A model generated the notes under the pieces. It ran no database searches. It was not told the DNA's origin and saw only the letters and a program-made list of their open reading frames with translations. From an uncultured Oscillibacter sp. (GTDB lineage Bacteria > Bacillota > Clostridia > Oscillospirales > Oscillospiraceae): a stretch of 64,000 bases of DNA. The stretch covers positions 1-64,000 of the forward strand of contig CAJOHW010000003.1 of assembly GCA_905234565.1 (NCBI GenBank), given 5' to 3'. Numbering within the stretch: the first letter of the stretch is position 1; each line of letters begins with the position of its first letter. Of this stretch, positions 9,348 to 19,055 are shown in pieces. The position numbers were made by a program, and so were the translations under genes.

Positions 9348-11057
9348 TCAGCCATTTTTGCTGATGACCCGGAGGACCTCTCCGGCTGTGGTGACGCCCT
9401 CCCGCATCAGGCGCAGGGCATTTTGGCGCATGGACACAAAGCCCTTCTCCGGACGCTTCAGGGCCTCTTCTATGGCCTTGCGGCCCCGCTGTTCGTAAAT
9501 CAGGGCGCTGACCTCCTCGTCAATGGACAGCATCTCAAATACCGCCGCCCGGCCCATATAGCCGCTGTTGTAGCACTCCGGACAGCCGGTGCCCCGGGAG
9601 AAGGGGAAGCGTTCCTCCGGCGTCAGGCCCAGGGACCGCAGTTCCATCTCCGACGGCTCATAGGTCTCCCGGCAGTGGGGACACACCCGCCGCACCAGAC
9701 GCTGGGAGATGACCCCCCGCAGGGCGCTGGCGATGACATAGGGCTCCACGCCGATGTCCCGCAGACGGTCAATGGTGCCCACGGCGTCGTTGGTGTGGAT
9801 GGTGGACAGGACGATGTGTCCGGTGATGGCCGCCCGCATGGCGATGCCCGCCGTCTCCCCGTCCCGGATCTCGCCCACGGCGATGATGTCCGGGTCCTGG
9901 CGCAGAATGGACCGCAGGCCCCCGGCAAAGGTCATGCCCGTCTTTTCGTTGATCTGCACCTGGTTCACGCCGTCCACGTTGTACTCCACCGGGTCCTCCA
10001 GGGTCACCAGATTCACCTCGTCCGTGTTCAGCTGGTTGATCATGGCGTACATGGTGGTGGTCTTGCCGCTGCCCGTGGGGCCCACCAGCAGCAGTACCCC
10101 GCTGCGAAGGCTCAGCATCTCGTCGTATTTCTCCAAATCCGCCCCCGTCAGGCCCACGGCGTCCTTGGTCACCCGGCCTCCGGACTTGTCCAAAAGCCGC
10201 AGGACGATCTTCTCCCCGTACACCGTAGGCAGGGTGGACACCCGTACGTCAATGCTCTTATCCTTCACCTGGATATTGAACCGGCCGTCCTGGGGCACCC
10301 GGCGCTCGGCAATGTCCAGACTGGCCATCACCTTGATCCGGGAGATGACGGAGGCCTGTAAGTTCTGGGGGATGGTCAGAATGCTGCGCATGACGCCGTC
10401 AATGCGCATCCGCACCCGCATATGGTCCTCCCGGGGCTCCATGTGGATGTCGCTGGCCCGCTCCGTCACGGACCGCTCCATCATGGAGTTCACCAGACGG
10501 ATGGTGGGGGCGCTGGTGGTGCCGGTGTCGTCTAAGCGGTTGGTGACGAAGGCGTTGCTCTGGGTGTAGTCCTCTTCATTGTTGGCGGCGGCCTCCCGCT
10601 TCATGTCCTCAATGGCTTTCGCCGCGCCCTCGTTGCTGTACAACACCTGGATGGCGTGTTCCACCCCGGCGGCAGTGGCCACCATGGGGACGATCTTCTT
10701 GCGGACCGCTTTTTTGATCTCCCCTGTGGCAAAAAAGTTCAACGGATCGCTCATGGCCAGGTACAGGGTGTCCTTCTCCATGCGGACCGGAACCACTTTG
10801 TGCTGCTTTGCCAGGTTCCGGGGCAGGGCCTGGGCCATGTCCGTGGGGATCGTCACCTTGGTCAGATCAATGAACTCGATGCCCAGCTGCATTTGCAGGG
10901 CCTCGATGAGCTGTGCCTCTGTAATGATGCCGTTTTCAATGAGCACGGTGCCCAGCCGGCTGCGGCTGGTCTTTTGCAGCTCCATACCCCGTTCCAACTG
11001 TTCCTTCGTAATCGCCCCGGCGGCGATGAGCAGTTCTCCAAGCCGCATAACCTGCAT
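9348..11057 (-). CDS. GspE/PilB-family type II secretion / type IV pilus assembly ATPase with MshEN-type N-terminus
   Basis: Walker A GPTGSGKTTTMYAM, EDPVEY, CPHCRETYEP zinc site; N-terminal RLGELLIAAGAITKEQLERGMELQ / RLGTVLIENGIITEAQLIEALQMQ. Confidence 0.93.
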   Translation of the reverse strand: MQVMRLGELLIAAGAITKEQLERGMELQKTSRSRLGTVLIENGIITEAQLIEALQMQLGIEFIDLTKVTIPTDMAQALPRNLAKQHKVVPVRMEKDTLYLAMSDPLNFFATGEIKKAVRKKIVPMVATAAGVEHAIQVLYSNEGAAKAIEDMKREAAANNEEDYTQSNAFVTNRLDDTGTTSAPTIRLVNSMMERSVTERASDIHMEPREDHMRVRMRIDGVMRSILTIPQNLQASVISRIKVMASLDIAERRVPQDGRFNIQVKDKSIDVRVSTLPTVYGEKIVLRLLDKSGGRVTKDAVGLTGADLEKYDEMLSLRSGVLLLVGPTGSGKTTTMYAMINQLNTDEVNLVTLEDPVEYNVDGVNQVQINEKTGMTFAGGLRSILRQDPDIIAVGEIRDGETAGIAMRAAITGHIVLSTIHTNDAVGTIDRLRDIGVEPYVIASALRGVISQRLVRRVCPHCRETYEPSEMELRSLGLTPEERFPFSRGTGCPECYNSGYMGRAAVFEMLSIDEEVSALIYEQRGRKAIEEALKRPEKGFVSMRQNALRLMREGVTTAGEVLRVISKNG

Positions 11058-11252
11058 AATCTCTCGCTCCTTACAATCGCATTTTGAAAATCATATACTA
11101 CGATTACTACGATTATAGCACCGGCAAAAACGCCCTGTCAACAGGCACAGCGTCTCCCGCACGGGTGACAGGGCGATCCGGCCCCAAATCCCTTGCAATC
11201 CCCAGCGTTCTCTGGTAGAATAGAGGAAACTATTCCAGAGACAAGGAGGCGG

Positions 11253-11711
11253 ATGGCTGTGATCATTCATGAGTCGGCGGAAGACTATCTGGAATCCATT
11301 CTGGCCCTGCAAGAGCAGTTGGGAGAGGGGCAGGTGCGCTCCATTGACATTGTCAACCGCCTGGGCTACTCCAAGCCCAGTGTCAGCATTGCCATGAAGA
11401 AGCTGCGGGAGAACGGCTATATCTCCATGTCCCGGAACGGCGGCATTACCCTGAACGAGAGCGGCCTGGCCATCGCCGGGAACATCTACAACCGCCACAA
11501 GACCCTGACCCGGTTCTTTGAACTGCTGGGGGTGTCCCCGGTCCAGGCGGACGAGGACGCCTGCAAGGTGGAACACGACCTCAGCGTGGAGACTTTTGAC
11601 CGGATTGTGGACTTTCTCCGCCGCTGTCCCCGGATTGACCCATCGGTGGATCCGTCGAAAGGGCAGCAGGCCCAGTGCCCCGGGGGAACCCAAACGGAGA
11701 ACGTCTTCTGA
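11253..11711 (+). CDS. DtxR/MntR-family metal-dependent transcriptional regulator
   Basis: ESAEDYLESILALQEQLGEGQVRSIDIVNRLGYSKPSVSIAMKKLRENGYI; RBS aaggagg. Confidence 0.88.
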   Translation: MAVIIHESAEDYLESILALQEQLGEGQVRSIDIVNRLGYSKPSVSIAMKKLRENGYISMSRNGGITLNESGLAIAGNIYNRHKTLTRFFELLGVSPVQADEDACKVEHDLSVETFDRIVDFLRRCPRIDPSVDPSKGQQAQCPGGTQTENVF

Positions 11712-11730
11712 AACCGTACGCAAAAACCGC

Positions 11731-11760
11731 CGCCCCACCGTTTTTGGTGGGGCGGTTTGC
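11731..11760. terminator. bidirectional terminator
   Basis: CCGCCCCACC-gttttt-GGTGGGGCGG-tttg, A tract upstream. Confidence 0.75.
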
Positions 11761-11780
11761 GTTGACGAAAATGCGGTTTC

Positions 11781-14700
11781 TCACGCCCGGACCCGGCGGC
11801 GGCGCCGGGAAAAGAGGCGGGGGATGTTGTCAATCACGGAGTAGAATACCGGCGTGAAGATCAACGTCACAATGGTAGAGATGATCATGCCGCTCATCAT
11901 GGTGACGCCCATATCCGTCATCATCTCATTGGTGTTGCCCCAGCCGATGGCCATGGGCACCATAGCAAGCACCGTGGTCAAGGTGGTCATCAGCACCGGA
12001 CGCACCCGCAGGGGACAGGCGTGGAGAATGGCGTCCTCCCGCTCCTCTCCCTCCCGGCGGCGGACGTTGATGTAGTCCACCAGGATGATGGAACTGTTCA
12101 CCACCGTGCCCGCCAGCATAATGAGGGCCACGATGGAGATCATGGAGATGTCCTTTCCCGTGAGAGGCAGGGCGAACAGGGCCCCGGAGAAGGCCACAGG
12201 CAGAATCAGCATGACGATAACCGGCATCAGGAAGGACTCGAACTGGGCCGCCAGCACGAAGTACACCAGGCCCATAGCAACCACAAGGGCCAGCCCTAAG
12301 TCGGCGTAGTTCTCCATCATGTCCTCATAGGCCCCGGCGGTCTCCGCGCTGTACCCCTGGGGGGTGGGATAGGCGTCCAAAATCTCATGGATCTGGGCGG
12401 TCATGGCGGTGGTGTTGCCGCTGCGGGTGCTGCCGGAGACCGTCACCTGCCGGGACTGGTTGTCCCGGGCGATGGACTGGGGGGCCTGCACCACGTTCAC
12501 CTCCGCCACGGAGGACAGCGCCACGGATCCCCCAAAGGCCGTGGACACGGCCATGGACCGCAAAGCGTCCAAACTCTGGGCCGCGACCCCGTCGCCCTTG
12601 ATCACCACGTCCAACTCCGTGTTGTCAATGGTGACGGTGGTGGCGGTGGCTCCGGTCAGTTCCGCCCGGACGGCGGCCCCCACCTGGGCGGCGGTCAGGC
12701 CGTACTGGGAAGCGGTCTGGCGGTTCATGGTGACTTCCACCTGGGGCACCCGCTCGGAAACGCTGCTGGTGACCTCCTGGGCGTCGGGCAGGGCGGAGAT
12801 CTCCCGGACCAGGTCCTCCGCCATTAAGGTCAGGGTGTCGTAGTTCTCCCCGGTGATCTCCACGTTGATGTCGTCGCCGCCCATCATGCTGCCCATGTCC
12901 GAGGCGCTGACGGTGATCTCACAGCCCGGGATATCCCGCAGTTTCTCCCGCAGATCCGCCGACACTTCCGCGGCACTGCGGTCCCGCTGGCTCCGGTCCA
13001 CCAGGTTCAGCCCCACAGTGGCGTCGCCGGAGGTCATCATAGACGTAATGCCGCCGCTGCCGCCGGACACCATGTAGTAGCAGTTTTCCAGTTCCGGCAC
13101 TTCCCGCTCCACCACGGCCACCACCTGTTCCGCGATGTCCACAGTTTCCTCCGTGCTGGACCCAATGGGCAGGGACACGGACACATTGACCTCTCCCTGG
13201 TCCATGTCCGGAATCAGCACCATATTGGTTCCGGCGCAGGCAATCAGGAACACCGCCACCATGGCGGCACAGGCCAGCATTCCGACACCTAAATGATAGG
13301 TGAAGAACCGGAGAATGGCCAGATAGCCGTTATAGAGGCCGATGCGAAGCCGCCCGAAGAAGCCGGGACGGCGGTTCACGTCCAAATGCCCCCGGCGGGC
13401 CCTGGCGCTGTCCAGCATGAGGTAGCACAGAAGCGGCACCCAGGTCAACGCGATCACCAGGGACGCCAAAATCAAAAAGGCGATGGTCAGGCAGAAGTCC
13501 TTAAACATCATGCCGGCGGTGCCTCCGGTGAGCCCCAGAGGCAGGAACACCGCCACGGTGGTGAGGGTGGAGGCCACCACGGAGGTGGTGACTTCCCGGG
13601 TACCCTCCACGCAGGCCTCCTCCCGGTCATAGCCCTCTGAGGCGAAGCGGTAGATGTTTTCCAGCACCACAATGGAGTTGTCCACAATCATGCCCACGCC
13701 CATGGCAATGCCGCCTAAGCTCATCATGTTCAGCGTCAGATCGAACACGTTCATCAGCACGAACACCGTCAGAATGCACACGGGCATAGAGATGGCGATG
13801 GTCATGGTGGGGCCGAAGCGCCGCAGGAAGAGAAAGACGATAATGGCCGCCAGTCCCACGCCTAAGACGATGTTCTGCATGGCGGACTGCACCGCCTGGT
13901 TAATATAGTCCGCGGCGCTGTACGCCACATAGTACCGCAGTTCCGGGTTCTCCGCCGACAGGCGTTCCAATCGCTCTACCACCGCCGACGCCGCCCCGGC
14001 CTCATTGGCCCCGGACTGCTTGGAGACCAGCAGCAGCACGCACTCCTGTCCGCTCATTTTGGCGATGGTGTCCCGGTCCTTGTCCTCTAAGGACACCTCC
14101 GCCACCTCTCCCAGCCGCACGGCTCCCCCGGCGGGCAGGGTGATGAGGGTGTTTTCCACGTCCGTCAGAGAGGTGTACTTGGCGTCGGTGGAGACGGTGA
14201 GGGTCTTTTTCCCGTTGTGGACCTCGCCGCCGGGATAGAGCAGGTTCTCCGCCGCCAGGAACTGGGAGATATAGCTGTTGCTCAGGCCGTAGCCCTCGGA
14301 CCGGGCGCTGTCCAGCCGGACGGCGATCTCCTGTTCCGTGCCGCCGTAGATGGTCACGGAGGCAATGCCGTCAATGCGCTCCAGGGCCGGGACCACCACG
14401 TCCTCCGCCAGGGTTTGCAGACGGTTCAGATCATCTCCCTGCAAGGCGATGTAGGCCGTGGGCATGAGGTCGGAGATATTGATGTTCAAAATAATGGGTT
14501 TCGTGGCGTCCTCCGGCAACGACGCCATGTCAAACTGCTCCCGCAGACGGGTGGCGGCCTGGTCCAAGTCCGTCCCGTCCACGTACTGGATCCGCAGGAC
14601 GCTGGCCCCGTCGGAGGAGGTGGAGGACACCTCCTCCACCCCGGACACCGACATGGCGGCGCTCTCCAAGGGCCGGGTCACCAGTTCCTCAATGTCCGTG

Positions 14701-14867
14701 GGGTTGGCCCCGTTGTAATAGCACATGACCACCGCCACCGGGGCCTCCATATCCGGAAGCAAAGACATTTGCAGCCGGGTGGAGAACACCACGCCAAAGA
14801 TCAATATCATGATCACCGCCAGGATGGTGGAGACCTTGTGCCGGATGCAAAACCGCGCTACGCTCAT
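11781..14867 (-). CDS. RND efflux transporter permease (AcrB/HAE1-like)
   Basis: 1028 aa; two 6-TM blocks with GGIAMGVGMIVDNSIVVLENIYR and VALIMLAGTVVNSSIILVDYI. Confidence 0.93.
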   Translation of the reverse strand: MSVARFCIRHKVSTILAVIMILIFGVVFSTRLQMSLLPDMEAPVAVVMCYYNGANPTDIEELVTRPLESAAMSVSGVEEVSSTSSDGASVLRIQYVDGTDLDQAATRLREQFDMASLPEDATKPIILNINISDLMPTAYIALQGDDLNRLQTLAEDVVVPALERIDGIASVTIYGGTEQEIAVRLDSARSEGYGLSNSYISQFLAAENLLYPGGEVHNGKKTLTVSTDAKYTSLTDVENTLITLPAGGAVRLGEVAEVSLEDKDRDTIAKMSGQECVLLLVSKQSGANEAGAASAVVERLERLSAENPELRYYVAYSAADYINQAVQSAMQNIVLGVGLAAIIVFLFLRRFGPTMTIAISMPVCILTVFVLMNVFDLTLNMMSLGGIAMGVGMIVDNSIVVLENIYRFASEGYDREEACVEGTREVTTSVVASTLTTVAVFLPLGLTGGTAGMMFKDFCLTIAFLILASLVIALTWVPLLCYLMLDSARARRGHLDVNRRPGFFGRLRIGLYNGYLAILRFFTYHLGVGMLACAAMVAVFLIACAGTNMVLIPDMDQGEVNVSVSLPIGSSTEETVDIAEQVVAVVEREVPELENCYYMVSGGSGGITSMMTSGDATVGLNLVDRSQRDRSAAEVSADLREKLRDIPGCEITVSASDMGSMMGGDDINVEITGENYDTLTLMAEDLVREISALPDAQEVTSSVSERVPQVEVTMNRQTASQYGLTAAQVGAAVRAELTGATATTVTIDNTELDVVIKGDGVAAQSLDALRSMAVSTAFGGSVALSSVAEVNVVQAPQSIARDNQSRQVTVSGSTRSGNTTAMTAQIHEILDAYPTPQGYSAETAGAYEDMMENYADLGLALVVAMGLVYFVLAAQFESFLMPVIVMLILPVAFSGALFALPLTGKDISMISIVALIMLAGTVVNSSIILVDYINVRRREGEEREDAILHACPLRVRPVLMTTLTTVLAMVPMAIGWGNTNEMMTDMGVTMMSGMIISTIVTLIFTPVFYSVIDNIPRLFSRRRRRVRA

Positions 14868-16486
14868 GCAGTCCCTCCCACCAGCCGTACGGGCGCGCCG
14901 TCGGTGACGTAGGACTGGCCTACGGTGATAAGCAGTTCCCCGCCGGTGAGGCCGGAGAGGATCTCCGTGACGCCGGAGCCGGTAAGCCCTGTGGTGACGG
15001 GTACGTACTTCGCCGTGCCGTTCTCCACGGTGTACACATACTGGGCGGTTCCGCTGGTCAATACCGCCTCAGAGGGCACCACGATGGCGCTGTCCACCCG
15101 GTCCGTGTGGAAGGTGACATCGGCGAACATCCCCGCCATCAGATCCTCCATGCCCTCCGGCAGGGACAGCGTCACGGTGTACAGCCGGGTCTGGACGTTG
15201 GCGGACTTCTCAATAGACCGGATCTCCGCCGTCAGGGACCGGTCCACAGAGGCGATGTACACATCCGCCCGGTCCCCCGCCGAGAGCTTGGGCACCAGGG
15301 CCTCCGACACGGAGGTGGTGAGCTTCATGCGGTCCATGCCGTTGATCACCGCCAGGGGGGCGGCGTTGGAGATGTAGCTGTTCTCAATGGCGTTGAAAGA
15401 CGCCAGCAGTCCCCCGATGGGGGCGATGACGTTGCCCTGGTCGTCCACGTCGGAGAGGACCCCGTCCAGCTGCTGCACCCCGGACTTGGCGTTCTCAATC
15501 CCCGCCTCCAACTGGGCCAGGGTAGAGTTCCGGGTACTCTCCAGCTGCCGGACCTGCAGCTCCGCGTTGTCCCGGTTCAAAACCAGCTGGGTCAGCTGGA
15601 AGCGGGACTGGTTGATCTGGACCCGCATCTGCTCCACGGAGAAACGGGACTGGTCCAGCTGGGCCTGGGTGGATTCCAGGGACTGCTTCAGCTGGGAGAT
15701 GGTGTATTCCAGCTGGTCCCGGGAGGATTTCAGCTGGTCCAGCTGAATCTTCGCCTGATCCGCCGCGATCCGGGCCTGGTCCAGTTCCTTCTGGGAGGCC
15801 GCCCCGGCGGCGAACAGGGCCTGGGTGTCGGTGACGTTCTTCTGGGCCAGGGCCACCTGCCGCTCCGTCAGTTCCACCTGGGGGTCCAGCTGGTCCAGCT
15901 GGGTCTGGGTCATGGAGATCTGATTCTCAATCAGGGGCAGGTTCCCCTCGGACACGGCGATCTGCTGCTCCGTCACGGGGATCTGCCGCTCCGCCAGGTC
16001 GATCTGCTCCTGGACGGAGGCGATCTGTCCCTCCGCCACGGCCACGTTCTCCCGGGCCACGGCGATCTGCTTGTCAAAGAGTTCCCGCTGGTCGTTGAAG
16101 CTCTGGACGGCGGAGTCATAGCCGATTTTGGCGGCGTTGTAGGAGGACAGGGTGCTGTCCAAATCCAGGCGGCACAGCACCTCGCCCCGGCGGACCGTGT
16201 CCCCCGCCTCCACGTAAGTGGCAATGCACTTGGCGGCCACGCCCACCATAATGGTGGCCTCCTCCTCCGGCACCACCCGTCCGGAGACTTTGTTGTCCGT
16301 GGCGATGCTCTGGGCTGTCACCACCGATGCCTGCACCGCCACCCCGACAGGTTCCTCACCCGCGGGATTCTCTCCGGGATCGGTTTTCGATTCCCTGCCG
16401 CAGGCCGCCAGGCTCACCGCCAGGAGTCCGGCCAGAACCGCCGCCAGGATCCTCCGGCGGCTTTGATAGAGAGCCATAGGTTGCAC
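14864..16486 (-). CDS. RND periplasmic-adaptor-type (HlyD/AcrA-like) lipoprotein
   Basis: lipobox LAACG, biotinyl-lipoyl halves, very long coiled coil; overlaps the RND start (ATGA). Confidence 0.9.
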   Translation of the reverse strand: MQPMALYQSRRRILAAVLAGLLAVSLAACGRESKTDPGENPAGEEPVGVAVQASVVTAQSIATDNKVSGRVVPEEEATIMVGVAAKCIATYVEAGDTVRRGEVLCRLDLDSTLSSYNAAKIGYDSAVQSFNDQRELFDKQIAVARENVAVAEGQIASVQEQIDLAERQIPVTEQQIAVSEGNLPLIENQISMTQTQLDQLDPQVELTERQVALAQKNVTDTQALFAAGAASQKELDQARIAADQAKIQLDQLKSSRDQLEYTISQLKQSLESTQAQLDQSRFSVEQMRVQINQSRFQLTQLVLNRDNAELQVRQLESTRNSTLAQLEAGIENAKSGVQQLDGVLSDVDDQGNVIAPIGGLLASFNAIENSYISNAAPLAVINGMDRMKLTTSVSEALVPKLSAGDRADVYIASVDRSLTAEIRSIEKSANVQTRLYTVTLSLPEGMEDLMAGMFADVTFHTDRVDSAIVVPSEAVLTSGTAQYVYTVENGTAKYVPVTTGLTGSGVTEILSGLTGGELLITVGQSYVTDGAPVRLVGGTA

Positions 16487-16495
16487 CTCGTTTTC

Positions 16496-18292
16496 TCAGT
16501 TCATAATTCCCTTCTGCACCGCCCAGAGATAGTCGTTGTAGGCGGAGAACAGGTTGTTGGCGTCAGAGGCCGCTTTTTCCTCCGCCGCTTTCAGCTCGTC
16601 CCGGGCGGACAGCAGGGCGTTTTTCGACAGGTTCCCCTGATGATAGCGCAGTTCCTGGGCTTTACAGGCCGCCTGCTGGGTTTCCAGGGCGGACAGGGAC
16701 GCCTGATAGATCTGGTAGTAGTCCAGCACCTGGGCGTAATGGGTCCGGAAGGACAGTTCAAAGCTCCGGACGGTGTTGTTGTAGGTGTTCTGATCCGCCG
16801 CCCAGGTGTGGATGGCCATGCGGTAGGTGTTGTTCTTCTCGTTGTAATGGGTGGATTTGCCCGTGTCGTTGAAGGTCTCCTGGGCGGCTTCCAGGGTCCG
16901 GGCAGCGGCGTAGAGGGAATAGCTCTTCTCCCGGGCGGAGGCCAGGTCCGCCTCCAAATCCATGGACCGCAGCTGCTCCTCCGTCACCTCCGGCAGGGCC
17001 CCTAACCGGATCTCCCCGGTGGGAGCGGTCCCCAGGAGGGCTTCCAGCTGCATTTTGTAGTTGGAGATGTTCATGCGCAGCGTCTCCAGGCCGCTGGCCA
17101 GGGCCGTGCGGCCGGATTTGGTCTGCTGAAGGGTCAAATTGGAGATCTGCCCCAGGTCATAGCGCAGTTCCATCTCCTCCACGGTCCGGTTCACGGCCGC
17201 CAGCTGCCGCTCTAAGGACGTTTCCTGGGCGTCCATGGCAATGAGGGCAATGTAGGTGGCCTCCCCCGCTTTGACCAGAGAATCCTGGGCATTGCGCAGC
17301 TGTAAGACCGTGTCGGCGTTGCTCCGCTGCATATCCCCGTTGCGGATGGACAGGAAGGTCTGATAGGCGGAATCATAGGCGCTCTGCATGGAGTTTGCCG
17401 CCACACCCGCCGCCATGGACTGCCCGCTCAGGCTTCCCGCAAGGTACATGGCGTCCTGGGCGGTGGCGATGCCGTTGATGCTGTCCCGGAGGTTGTTTTC
17501 TAATTTCTCATAGTCCGTGGACTGGATGCCGGTAATCGTCTCCTCCAAGCCCTGGACCGTCAGGTTATTGGCCCGCACCAGGGGAGCCACATCCGTGAAG
17601 GACACGAAGTCCAGTTTCTCCGGATTCACCGTCACCTGCTCCACCAGCTGTTCCAGTTTGTCCAGCTTTTTCTGTTCCTGGGCGCTGACTTCCCGGTCCC
17701 CCAGGTCCCACATCCTGCCGGACCCCTCCGCTTCATCCAGATCCTCCTGATAGCCGATAGGCCCATACCAGGGCTCCTCCGGGGGTTCCGGTTCCTCCGA
17801 TTTCTCCGGGGCGGGATCGGCCTCCGCTTCCGGCTCCGCCGGGGACGCCTCCACGTCAGATTCCTCCGGCGGCGTTTCGGCGTCGGAACGCTCCCCGTCC
17901 TCCGATGTCTCCATCAGCACCGCCTCGGCTAACATCTCCTGATCTTCCCCCTGGGATTCTTCCTCCCCGGTTTCTTCCAGGTTCAGGGCCAGCCAGCCGA
18001 TGGGTTCCGGCGGCGGGGCGGTCTGCTCCTCCCCGGAATCCTCGGCGTCCTCAAGGGCGGCGTCCTCCGCCGCGTCTTCGTCAGGTTCTCCGGGTTCCTC
18101 GGCTTCTTCTTCCGCCGGGACTTCCTCCGGTTCAGCCGCCGCCTCCGGCGCTTCCGGGGCCTCTATGGTCTCCTCCGTCCGAACGGCCTCCGCTTCGCTC
18201 TCCTCCGGCGTACCGGGGAACAGTCCCGCCGCCCCGGCGGAGGCGGTCATTGCCGCCGCCAGCAGTGCCGCCATAATCCGCGCTTTTGTCAT
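16496..18292 (-). CDS. TolC-family outer-membrane-efflux-like protein with acidic N-terminal region
   Basis: signal MTKARIMAALLAAAMTASAGAAG, ~180 aa Glu/Pro-rich segment, then helical TolC-like region (RYDLGQISNLTLQQTKSGRTALASGLETLRMNISNYKMQLEALLG). Confidence 0.82.
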   Translation of the reverse strand: MTKARIMAALLAAAMTASAGAAGLFPGTPEESEAEAVRTEETIEAPEAPEAAAEPEEVPAEEEAEEPGEPDEDAAEDAALEDAEDSGEEQTAPPPEPIGWLALNLEETGEEESQGEDQEMLAEAVLMETSEDGERSDAETPPEESDVEASPAEPEAEADPAPEKSEEPEPPEEPWYGPIGYQEDLDEAEGSGRMWDLGDREVSAQEQKKLDKLEQLVEQVTVNPEKLDFVSFTDVAPLVRANNLTVQGLEETITGIQSTDYEKLENNLRDSINGIATAQDAMYLAGSLSGQSMAAGVAANSMQSAYDSAYQTFLSIRNGDMQRSNADTVLQLRNAQDSLVKAGEATYIALIAMDAQETSLERQLAAVNRTVEEMELRYDLGQISNLTLQQTKSGRTALASGLETLRMNISNYKMQLEALLGTAPTGEIRLGALPEVTEEQLRSMDLEADLASAREKSYSLYAAARTLEAAQETFNDTGKSTHYNEKNNTYRMAIHTWAADQNTYNNTVRSFELSFRTHYAQVLDYYQIYQASLSALETQQAACKAQELRYHQGNLSKNALLSARDELKAAEEKAASDANNLFSAYNDYLWAVQKGIMN

Positions 18293-18924
18293 GGCTCCAT
18301 GCCTCCCTCTGTTTCCTCCGTTTTCACACAGCCCCACTGCAGGATCTCCAATTTCTCCATCAGTTCCTCCCGGTTCCGCTCCCCCCGCTCGGGATGTTCC
18401 AGGGTGGCCAGCACCGTGCCCACCAGGCTGAACGCCGTGAGACAGCACACTTGCAGGAGAAACGCCCGATCCTGCCGCCGGAACCTCCCCGCGTCCACAG
18501 CCCCCGCGTACAGCTCCATGACCTCCTCCGGGTTACTGACCACCATCCGGTCCAGGTCAATCTTGGGGTTAATGCGCATGACGCTGATCATGCGGTCCAT
18601 GACTGGGTGGGGCCCCTGGCGGAGCTGGTCTAAGAAGCTGTCGTAGATCACCACCGCCGTGCGGAAGATATCCCCCCTGGCCCGTTCCAGGATCTCCCGG
18701 ACCTCTTCCAGAATCTGTCCCCGCACGTCCTCCATGAGATAGGAGAACAGATCGCTCTTGTCGGTGAAGTACTGGTAGAAGCTGCCCCGGGGGATTCCGG
18801 CCCGGCGGATGATCTGGTTGATGGACGCCCGGGCAAAGGGCACCGCCGTGAATTCCGCCCAGGCGGCGTCCAAAAAGCGGCCGCGTTTCTCTTCCGGGAG
18901 ACGGAGAAACGTCTCGGTACACAT
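18289..18924 (-). CDS. TetR/AcrR-family regulator (first gene of efflux operon)
   Basis: INQIIRRAGIPRGSFYQYFTDKSDLFSYLM HTH; stop overlaps the next start. Confidence 0.92.
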   Translation of the reverse strand: MCTETFLRLPEEKRGRFLDAAWAEFTAVPFARASINQIIRRAGIPRGSFYQYFTDKSDLFSYLMEDVRGQILEEVREILERARGDIFRTAVVIYDSFLDQLRQGPHPVMDRMISVMRINPKIDLDRMVVSNPEEVMELYAGAVDAGRFRRQDRAFLLQVCCLTAFSLVGTVLATLEHPERGERNREELMEKLEILQWGCVKTEETEGGMEP

Positions 18925-18951
18925 ATTCCTCTCCCCTCACAATTCGCCCTG

Positions 18952-19016
18952 TTGTGACAAACTGTCACAATATGACAAGTTGTCATGATTATACAGAGGG
19001 AACCCCGCCCTGTCAA
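18952..19016 (-). promoter_or_regulatory. sigma-A promoter with two tandem palindromic TetR-type operators
   Basis: minus strand TTGACA (19011-19016), 17-bp spacer, TATAAT (18988-18993), then ATGACAAGTTGTCAT (18972-18986) and TTGTGACAAACTGTCACAA (18952-18970). Confidence 0.8.
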
Positions 19017-19055
19017 CCGTCGTTTTCACGAAAAACCACGGCAGGCAAGGCGGGG

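Noticed and set aside
15107-17005. 632-aa plus-strand ORF
   Set aside because: Shadow ORF antisense to the adaptor/TolC genes; low-complexity Gly/Leu/His/Gln composition typical of reverse frames in GC-rich DNA.
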